This document shows positions 57,295 through 64,000 of a stretch of 64,000 nucleotides of DNA, piece by piece. The stretch's first letter is position 1, and every line of letters starts with the position of its first letter. Source of the DNA: Chryseobacterium sp. 7 (lineage in GTDB: Bacteria; Bacteroidota; Bacteroidia; Flavobacteriales; Weeksellaceae); assembly GCF_003663845.1 (NCBI RefSeq), contig NZ_RCCA01000001.1, positions 1,178,001 through 1,242,000 on the forward strand, read 5' to 3'. The position numbers were made by a program, and so were the translations under genes. The notes below the pieces were generated by a model that saw only the letters and a list, made by a program, of their open reading frames with translations, was not told the origin of the DNA and did not search any database.

Positions 57295-59712
57295 TTACGT
57301 TCCAATCCTCTGTTTCAGATCTTCAGCACCTCCCGTTTTTCTGGGCTGCCCATTTTTGGAAGAACCAAAATTGTAAGTATAAGAAACCGTAGCGACACGC
57401 GTATCTCTTTTCACCGCAAAGTTTTCTATATAATCATTATAGACCGTCTGTCCTTTGATATTACTGGTAAAAAATACATCGGTGAATGCCAGTTTTAAAA
57501 CACTGTTATTTTTAAACTTCTTCTGTGCCCCGATATTCAGATACCAGTTCGGGCTCATATTCAGATAAGCATACACTTCTCTGGCTTTGTAATTTCCGGT
57601 AAGTTCAGCAGTGAAACCATTTCCTAACTTAAAGGAATTGATGCTGTTAATACTGAATGTAAAATTCCCTTTATTATTGATCTGTGTTCCTGAAACATTT
57701 CCAGTGTAAGAACCATAGTAGAAATTGGCACTGTTGTTCATATCCCACCATTTCGTCACTTTTATCGGAGCAATCAGGTTTAATCCGAAATAAGAAGCAG
57801 AACTTAGGTTTTCTATGGTTTGTACCGTTACTACCTGTCCGTTTTCTGTAACAGGCTTTAAGATGTCTGTAATGTTGTCAGAGGTCTTGCTGTAGCTTAA
57901 CGTGGCGAAATACTTATTGCTGAGACTGTAGGTCAGTTCATAATTCATTGTGATTTGTGGATTCAGGTCAGGGTTTCCGGCCCTGAATGTTGTAGGATCA
58001 AGATAGAATTTAAAAGGATTCAGCTGGTTATAACTTGGCCTTGTGATCCTTCTGCTGAAATTGATTTCAAGATTACTTTTATCTGTCAGATCATAACTCA
58101 AAACAGCGCTTGGGAACAGCTGGGTATAATTTCTTTTGTTGATCTGATTGGTGGTGATCTGGGTTCCTTTTACATTGGTGTTTTCAAGTCTTAAACCACC
58201 TGTAGCTTTGAATTTTTCCCATTTTTTAGAGACATTTCCATACACCGCATTGATGTTTTCTTCATAAATGAAATGATTGGTTTTACTAAGATCCGGAATA
58301 AGAATCCCAGAACTTGCATTGAAGAATTTCAGATCATTGTCAGTTTTTACAAAACTTGTTTTCACTCCGCTTTCCAGTTTCCAGTCGTTGCTGAAGTTTT
58401 TCGTCAGATCAGATTTTAAAGAATAAATATTCAGCTTTCCGTCCATATCTCCTTTAATAATGTCCAGATTGTCTGTACCGGTGGCAATTTCATGCGTTCT
58501 TGTATCAAAGCTCTGCAAAGATGTGTTGGCGTAATTGATGTAGTCAAAATCCGTAGAAATATCAGAGCCCAGAGAATCAATTGTGTATTTATGATTCAGG
58601 TTGAATGAAAGATTCGTCCATCGGTCATTCGATCTGTTGACTGTCGTAAATGAGCTTTCAGGAAGATAGCTGCTGCCGAGCGTTACATTGGAATTATCTC
58701 CGTTCACATTGAATTTGTTGGAAACCAGTCCTACAGAAAAGCCAAGCACATTCTTGTCGTTCAGATAATAATCCATTCCTGCTTTGGCCACATGGCTGTT
58801 AAATTTAAATCTCAGATAATTGTCCTGTACATATGCTTTTTTGAAATTATTGTCTTCATAAAAGTTTCTGTCCAGTACCAGACCATTGTAAGCTTCCCTG
58901 TACGCAAAGCTGTAATTTCCGAAGATATTGATCTTTTTATTTCTATGATTGATGCTGAAACTGTTGTTGTTTTTTACATACTTACCTGTACCTAAAGATG
59001 TAGAAATGCTTCCGTTAGTTCCTTTTCTCTGATCTTTTTTTAGCTTAATATTAATAATTGCAGATCCTGCTGCATCATATTTAGAAGAAGGATTGGTGAT
59101 GAATTCTATCTTATCAATAGTAGAAGAGGGGATTCCTTTCAGGTAATTGGCAAGATCACTTCCGGTCATGGGTGTGTTTTTACCATCGATCTGGATCAGA
59201 AGATTTCCTTTTCCGCGAAGGCTGATATTATCGTTGTTGTCAATATTCACTCCCGGAGCTTTTTCCAGAACTTCAAAAGCAGAATTTCCGGTGCTGGCAA
59301 TACTGTTCTCAACATTCATAATCATTTTTCCATCCTGCCTTTCAATCAGAGGTTTGGTTTTCGTAATGGTAACTCCTTCAATAGATTTTACATTGAGATC
59401 AATGGGATTAAGGACCTTATTTTCGGTTAATGAAATATTGTCCGAATGATACACTTCAGTACCATTTTTATTAATCTTTAGCTGATAAGTTCCTTCTTTT
59501 AAATCATTAAAATTAAACTTACCATTACTATCAGCAATTTCTGTTTTGATCAATTTCTGTTCAGCATTAAAGAGGTTGATCTCCATCTGCTCTGCTTTGC
59601 CGGATTGTATATTTCCCGACAAAGACAAACTTTGTACAGTCTGCTGAGCCGAAAATCTACTGTTAAACAGGATCAGCACCCAGACGAATAAGAGTAAAAA
59701 TATTCTGGTCAT
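57295..59712 (-). CDS. TonB-dependent-receptor-like outer-membrane beta-barrel protein
   Basis: The 805-residue protein has a signal peptide (about 1-22, ending FSAQQ), a carboxypeptidase-regulatory-like domain (about 30-105), a plug-like domain (about 115-225, GVTITKTKPLIERQDGKM, GKGNLLIQIDGKNTPM), and a barrel of the outer-membrane family type 3 kind with repeated aromatic strands. It lacks a clear TonB box. Similar proteins bind small peptides or other ligands. It follows the MarR gene by 6 bp, so the regulator probably controls it directly. Confidence 0.88.
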   Translation of the reverse strand: MTRIFLLLFVWVLILFNSRFSAQQTVQSLSLSGNIQSGKAEQMEINLFNAEQKLIKTEIADSNGKFNFNDLKEGTYQLKINKNGTEVYHSDNISLTENKVLNPIDLNVKSIEGVTITKTKPLIERQDGKMIMNVENSIASTGNSAFEVLEKAPGVNIDNNDNISLRGKGNLLIQIDGKNTPMTGSDLANYLKGIPSSTIDKIEFITNPSSKYDAAGSAIINIKLKKDQRKGTNGSISTSLGTGKYVKNNNSFSINHRNKKINIFGNYSFAYREAYNGLVLDRNFYEDNNFKKAYVQDNYLRFKFNSHVAKAGMDYYLNDKNVLGFSVGLVSNKFNVNGDNSNVTLGSSYLPESSFTTVNRSNDRWTNLSFNLNHKYTIDSLGSDISTDFDYINYANTSLQSFDTRTHEIATGTDNLDIIKGDMDGKLNIYSLKSDLTKNFSNDWKLESGVKTSFVKTDNDLKFFNASSGILIPDLSKTNHFIYEENINAVYGNVSKKWEKFKATGGLRLENTNVKGTQITTNQINKRNYTQLFPSAVLSYDLTDKSNLEINFSRRITRPSYNQLNPFKFYLDPTTFRAGNPDLNPQITMNYELTYSLSNKYFATLSYSKTSDNITDILKPVTENGQVVTVQTIENLSSASYFGLNLIAPIKVTKWWDMNNSANFYYGSYTGNVSGTQINNKGNFTFSINSINSFKLGNGFTAELTGNYKAREVYAYLNMSPNWYLNIGAQKKFKNNSVLKLAFTDVFFTSNIKGQTVYNDYIENFAVKRDTRVATVSYTYNFGSSKNGQPRKTGGAEDLKQRIGT

Positions 59713-59718
59713 AGCGTT

Positions 59719-60159
59719 TTACTTTTTAGGATTAAGACAGTTTTCTGAAATTTTCAGTAAAGCTGAATACATTATTTTCATTTCTTCATCACTGATTCCC
59801 TTTAAAGCTATTTTACGGTTCTTTTCTACTATATTCTGAACCTCTTTAATCACTTTTACCCCCGAATCTGTCACTTCCAGATGGGTTTTTCTTCGGTCTT
59901 CAGGATGAACATGTCTTGTGATATATTCGGATTTTACCATTAAATCAATAATTCTGGTCACAGAAGCATTGTCTTTAAAAACAAGATCACCAATCTCATT
60001 CTGGGTAATTCCCGGGTTTTCCAAAATCGCTTTGATGATGAGCCACTGATCAATGGTGATCGTAAAACCATGGGCTTTCAGCTGGCGCTGGGCATAGTTT
60101 CTGTAGGCTCGGATTGCTTTATCTATGTTGTAGAATATAATTGAATTTAATTTTTCCAT
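59719..60159 (-). CDS. MarR-family transcriptional regulator
   Basis: I start at ATG 60159 (MEKLNSIIFYNIDKAIRAYRN), since upstream only a TTG at 60186 is available. The protein has about 146 residues. The winged-helix part is GITQNEIGDLVFKDNASVTRIIDLMVKSEYITRHVHPEDRRKTHLEVTDSG, with the DxRxK wing. MarR proteins respond to small ligands and repress nearby genes. It is transcribed together with the outer-membrane receptor 6 bp downstream. Confidence 0.93.
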   Translation of the reverse strand: MEKLNSIIFYNIDKAIRAYRNYAQRQLKAHGFTITIDQWLIIKAILENPGITQNEIGDLVFKDNASVTRIIDLMVKSEYITRHVHPEDRRKTHLEVTDSGVKVIKEVQNIVEKNRKIALKGISDEEMKIMYSALLKISENCLNPKK

Positions 60160-60279
60160 ATTTTCAGATTTAAAGTGATGTATCAATTATTGATATATCA
60201 ATTAATTGGTAAGTCATCATTTTGTTTTGTTACAGTTCCTGAAAAATATTTTCAAAAAAAAGTAAAAGAGGCCTGCGAA

Positions 60280-63200
60280 TTATTTCTGTTTTGTCTTTGC
60301 AGAGTCGTTTTTTGACCCTGAAGTAAAAGTTATATTATTTGTGGTTTTAAATAATCTGTCGATTTGTTTTCTGGAATCCGGAGCAACATTATAAAACTCA
60401 TTGATCAGATCTAATGAACCAGGTTTCTTCGGATACTGATTGTGAGTAAGGAGATTTTTCAATGCTTTGTTTACTCTGTCTTCACCTATCAGGTTACTCA
60501 ATTTTACCATTGCTGCAGCCCCTTTAGAATAAGAAATATGGGGAACATCTCCCGTAGCTTTATAGATGGGTACATTTTCAGATAATCCTTTTTCATTGTC
60601 GTAAATCTGTTGATGCACTTGTACTCTTTCCATCATTTTATCCTTGCCGTGCATTTTTTTGTAAAGCATCATTTCGGTGTACATTGCCAGTGTTTCGGTA
60701 AGCATTACAAAACCTTCTCTGTCATCAGGATTAATCTGACTGTTGCCCCACCAAAGATGGGAAAGCTCGTGACCTGCAAGTTCATTGATGACATCCTGTT
60801 TTTTATCTGCCTGAATATTGGCATGAAAAACCATGTCTTCCGGCATAAATATAGCAGACGGATAGGCTGTAGCCGCAAAACCTTTTGTAAAGGAAGAAAT
60901 CTCCGCAAAGTTGATGGTTTTAAAAGGATATTTTCCAAAATTCTGCTGACAGTAATCTAAAGCAAGTTTGGCATTTTCAAGAAGATGATTGACATTTTCA
61001 AAGTGCTTTTGTTGATAAAAGATATTGACGATAATTCCTTTATAATTCACAGTTTCTAACTCATATTGTGCTGATGAAACGGCAAACCTGAAAGGAATTT
61101 GATCTGCTTTATACTCGAAATAATTGCGGCCGGATGTGGTCCATTTTTTTATTAAATCTCCGGTTCCGATAGCTGTCTGGTTCTTTTCAGTGGAAATAAT
61201 CATACTCAAATTGATAAAATCTTTTTTTGAAACTTCAGGAGCTTCAGGTTTCTTCAGCTCAGTGAGTTTTCCAAGTTTGAATTGATTACGCTGTTTTTCA
61301 TCCTGAATTTCATCATCCTTTTGATAGCCAATCGTAGGATAATATCTGCTGATTCTCATAAAAGAACCGTTGTCTATAACAGTATTGAAAGACTGATGAC
61401 CGTTTACCGCAAACCATTGATAGGATAGCGTAAAATCAAGGGAAGCTGTTTTTCCCGGCAGAAGAGGCTTTTGTAATGAAACTACCGTGACTTTTTCATG
61501 AATTTTTGAGGTTTCAGTACCAGATGTTATCACAGCAGATTCCAGTTTTAAATCCTCATTAAAATTGATCAGAATCTTACTAATTGGCTGATCGGTTTGA
61601 TTTTTAAGCTTATATTTTCCAACAATCTGATACGCATTTTCCGAAGGATAGAGCTTAATTTCTGTGGTAATATCAGAGATATCAGGCTGTGTAAGAGTTT
61701 TATACTTACAGTAGTTTTTTTCATATGCTGCGGAACCTAGAATGGCTTGATCTTTATCTTTAGGAATATAACCTTTCATGAACGATACTCCGGCAAATAT
61801 TCCTGAAATAAGTAGAAGAATACTAAAGCCACTCGCAATGACAGGCACTTTTTTAATTTTTATAATGCTGTTGAAAATCCATAGGATACTGATAATACCC
61901 GCTCCAAACAGGAGTCTTTGAGCAAAAGCCTTTTCATAGATTCCGTAACCGCTGAAATCACTGTAAGTCCCTTTAAAATCAGAAAATATTCTGAAAAGAG
62001 GATAGGAGATCAATTTTCCGGAAACCGGGCCAGACAATATAAAAACGGCAAGAATGGAAATCCCAAGAGCAATGAATTTATTGGGAATTCTGTCATTAAT
62101 CAAAAGGATAAATCCGGAAAAGAGAATCATTGGGAAAGTATTGAAAAGGAAAACACCCAGATATGCCTTCCAGTCAATATGAAAATACTGATAAGCAGCC
62201 TGAAAAATAATCCCCTGAATAATTAAAATTCCGGTAAAGAAAAGCAGAAGGAAACTGATGGAAATAAAATGTCCGGTTAATCTGTTTTTTGAAAGATAAG
62301 TGCTGTTTTCAATCAGAGAAAAGTCGGAAGTTTGGCTTCTCCAGTATACATCATTCAGAAAATAGGCAGAGATTAGAAGTCCCAGTAAGTGAAAGTTTTC
62401 TGATATGGTTGTAGCCATAAGTCCTGAACTGGCATATTTTTGTGGAAGGCGGATTCCTTTTTCAATTTCGGCATACATTTCCATCCCTACACAAAATAAT
62501 AACAGAATAGACACAGCGGGAACAGCAATGCTTTTAAGCAGATAGGTAAGATCAGTTTTGGCAAAAGAGAGTACAGACCGGAAAGAGCTCCATCCATTAA
62601 AGCTGGGAGTAACTGTGGTGTATTCTGAGACATTTACTTCAGAAAATGTAAGGATGTTTTCTGCTGTTTTTATTTTCTGTCCGGAGGTTTTGGAGAAAGA
62701 AAATAATCTGAACGAAAGAAATAGAATTCCAATTGATATGAAACAAAATAAAATCCTGTTGAACAAAAAATATTCTGTAAAAGGAACCATTTGAATATTT
62801 TTCTGCTGAACGGTAAGATCACGGGCTTCCATGAAATAAGCAGATAATCCAAAAGGATCAATTAAAGCCGAAAATTGCTGTGTTTCCAATGATTGAGGAA
62901 GGCTTCCCGCCATGAATGGTGAGTTGGAAAACAATAGGATAATCATATAGAAAACATACAGTAGCAATCCACCCACTACAACAAGGAGTTTTCTCTTTAT
63001 AGTAAATGTAATGAGAAACAGAAAGCTACAGACAAGCAGACTATTGATAAAACCAAAGATGAATAAAGGATAAAGGTAATGTAAGATAGTAAAACCTTCC
63101 TGCATTTCACTTCCTGTACGCATAACCTGACCGATGATAAACCCTGTCATTAAGAAAGAAAAGCTTAAAAAAGTCTGTAAAAAATAAGTGATAAATTTCC

Positions 63201-63498
63201 CTTTCAGATAGGTGGACTCCGAAAATGGAAATGAAAACAGAATGCTGTCAAATTTTGAATCCTGATCTTTAAAAAGCAGCTGTAATGCATAAACAGTGGC
63301 AAAAAAAATGACAGCAAGGCTCAGCATTCCGGTCATAAAACCAATGGTGTAAGGAGAGTTCAAATAAATTCCTTCTCCTACTGAAAGATTGAACTGGCTG
63401 CCGCAAAAGATGCCCATTCCTATTAAAAGTAAGGTCACAAGATAGGTGAGCCAGTGCTTGGAAGAGCGTCTGGCTTCGAATAAAAATATCGTATTCAT
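60280..63498 (-). CDS. ABC transporter permease fused to M1-type aminopeptidase
   Basis: The 1072-residue protein has two parts. Residues 1-575 hold about twelve membrane helices in two ABC-2-type blocks. Residues about 600-1040 form a periplasmic peptidase of the M1 type with the zinc motif HELSHLWWG (His 910, Glu 911, His 914) and a downstream Glu in TETLAMY. The final 30 residues are polar. Such fused permease-peptidases occur in Bacteroidota with a separate ATPase, which follows here 2 bp upstream (63501). They may export a peptide or lipoprotein and trim it, or help cope with peptide stress; this is inference. Confidence 0.9.
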   Translation of the reverse strand: MNTIFLFEARRSSKHWLTYLVTLLLIGMGIFCGSQFNLSVGEGIYLNSPYTIGFMTGMLSLAVIFFATVYALQLLFKDQDSKFDSILFSFPFSESTYLKGKFITYFLQTFLSFSFLMTGFIIGQVMRTGSEMQEGFTILHYLYPLFIFGFINSLLVCSFLFLITFTIKRKLLVVVGGLLLYVFYMIILLFSNSPFMAGSLPQSLETQQFSALIDPFGLSAYFMEARDLTVQQKNIQMVPFTEYFLFNRILFCFISIGILFLSFRLFSFSKTSGQKIKTAENILTFSEVNVSEYTTVTPSFNGWSSFRSVLSFAKTDLTYLLKSIAVPAVSILLLFCVGMEMYAEIEKGIRLPQKYASSGLMATTISENFHLLGLLISAYFLNDVYWRSQTSDFSLIENSTYLSKNRLTGHFISISFLLLFFTGILIIQGIIFQAAYQYFHIDWKAYLGVFLFNTFPMILFSGFILLINDRIPNKFIALGISILAVFILSGPVSGKLISYPLFRIFSDFKGTYSDFSGYGIYEKAFAQRLLFGAGIISILWIFNSIIKIKKVPVIASGFSILLLISGIFAGVSFMKGYIPKDKDQAILGSAAYEKNYCKYKTLTQPDISDITTEIKLYPSENAYQIVGKYKLKNQTDQPISKILINFNEDLKLESAVITSGTETSKIHEKVTVVSLQKPLLPGKTASLDFTLSYQWFAVNGHQSFNTVIDNGSFMRISRYYPTIGYQKDDEIQDEKQRNQFKLGKLTELKKPEAPEVSKKDFINLSMIISTEKNQTAIGTGDLIKKWTTSGRNYFEYKADQIPFRFAVSSAQYELETVNYKGIIVNIFYQQKHFENVNHLLENAKLALDYCQQNFGKYPFKTINFAEISSFTKGFAATAYPSAIFMPEDMVFHANIQADKKQDVINELAGHELSHLWWGNSQINPDDREGFVMLTETLAMYTEMMLYKKMHGKDKMMERVQVHQQIYDNEKGLSENVPIYKATGDVPHISYSKGAAAMVKLSNLIGEDRVNKALKNLLTHNQYPKKPGSLDLINEFYNVAPDSRKQIDRLFKTTNNITFTSGSKNDSAKTKQK

Positions 63499-63500
63499 GA

Positions 63501-64000
63501 TTAAGGTTTTTGGGTGAGTGTGTGGAAGTAAACGTGCTCCAGCAAAGGCGTTACAGGGCTGAAGTCTTTTGGAGATTCTTCAGAAAATACAGTGATATGA
63601 AGTTCTCTTTCCAGCAATTGCCTGCTGATGATTTCATAGCTGGAATGATAATTTTCCAGTTCGTTTTTGTGAATAGGTTTTGACCAGATTTTGTTTTCCA
63701 GTTCTGCAATCAGTTTCCCCGGATTTCCTTTTCTGAGAATCTGCCCATGATTCATCACTGCCATTTCCGAACAGAGGTTTCTTACATCTTCAACGAGATG
63801 CGTGGAAAGGATAACAATAACATCCTGACTGATAGCGTTGAGCAGCATATTGAAACGGTTCCGTTCTTCCGGATCCAATCCTGCGGTAGGTTCATCTACA
63901 ATAATGATTTTCGGATCTCCCAATAAGGCCTGGGCAACACCGAAACGCTGTTTCATCCCGCCTGAAAAGGTGTGAACTTCTTTTTTAGCAAAATCAGAAA
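63501..64000 (-). CDS. ABC transporter ATP-binding protein, C-terminal part
   Basis: The gene runs beyond the right edge; the frame is open there. The visible part has the signature motif (HTFSGGMKQRFGVAQALLG), Walker B IIIVDEPTAGLDPEER, and the switch STHLVEDVRNLC, followed by a 60-residue tail. Walker A lies outside. It belongs to the ABC-2/CcmA-like ATPases and works with the permease-peptidase 2 bp downstream. Confidence 0.93.
   Translation of the reverse strand, partial: SDFAKKEVHTFSGGMKQRFGVAQALLGDPKIIIVDEPTAGLDPEERNRFNMLLNAISQDVIVILSTHLVEDVRNLCSEMAVMNHGQILRKGNPGKLIAELENKIWSKPIHKNELENYHSSYEIISRQLLERELHITVFSEESPKDFSPVTPLLEHVYFHTLTQKP

Noticed and set aside
57202..57498. 98-residue plus-strand ORF after pnp
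   Set aside because: It covers the palindromic element and the end of the receptor gene in antisense; no independent support.

Overview
The window looks like a chromosome segment of a low-GC flavobacterium of the Chryseobacterium / Weeksellaceae type. Support for this comes from Bacteroidota-style promoters (TTTG/TTTA, 19 bp, TAnnTTTG) before rpsO and pnp, a Bacteroidota-type VgrG/PAAR cassette, TPR regulators with a C-terminal HTH, SusC-free OMP/CarboxypepD_reg receptors, DUF8202-like surface repeats, and short bacteriocin-like peptides with a GG leader. The genus is inferred from protein families I recognise; no search was run.

Layout. 1-8.9 kb: the end of a type VI secretion cassette (VgrG tail, DUF2931 lipoprotein, DUF2235 phospholipase-like effector, a conserved unknown, a PAAR-like protein with a C-terminal effector domain, a likely immunity protein), closed by a complete IS5/IS1182-type insertion sequence with matching ends. 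9.3-16.9 kb: an AraC regulator divergent from a series of reductases and hydrolases (two aldo/keto reductases, two alpha/beta hydrolases, flavodoxin, carboxymuconolactone-decarboxylase-like, cupin), most of them exported; a 39-bp element occurs twice, before the first reductase and before the flavodoxin. 17-32.7 kb: GT14 glycosyltransferase, DEAD-box helicase plus cold-shock protein, CsbD-like and cupin proteins, Ca2+/H+ antiporter, a GT4 + GH130 glycan module, small paralogous proteins, a CinA-type amidohydrolase, and a broken LuxR-type regulator. 33.6-42.1 kb: a two-gene surface operon ending in a 2574-residue repeat protein. 42.2-44.6 kb: small HTH proteins and a frameshifted unknown. 44.6-50.2 kb: tRNA-Leu(CAA) and housekeeping genes. 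50.3-51.1 kb: four tandem genes for six-cysteine, leader-bearing minipeptides, missing from ordinary ORF calling because of their size. 51.4-64 kb: rpsO, pnp, a broken sugar MFS transporter, a TonB-type receptor with a MarR regulator, and an ABC transporter whose permease is fused to an M1-type peptidase.

The strongest candidate for something undescribed is the minipeptide locus at 50.35-51.13 kb. The four peptides share a leader ending in GG or GSG and one cysteine frame, C-x5-C-x4-CC-x3/4-C-x4/7-C, the order typical of inhibitor-cystine-knot peptides. They appear to be a tandemly duplicated two-gene unit with duplicated promoters.

A caution for the whole window: six genes are interrupted by what looks like one missing base in a short homopolymer (about 769, 15168, 31664, 43970, 47400 and 54189). 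This regularity points to residual sequencing error, or less likely to phase variation, so these 'broken' genes may be intact in the organism.
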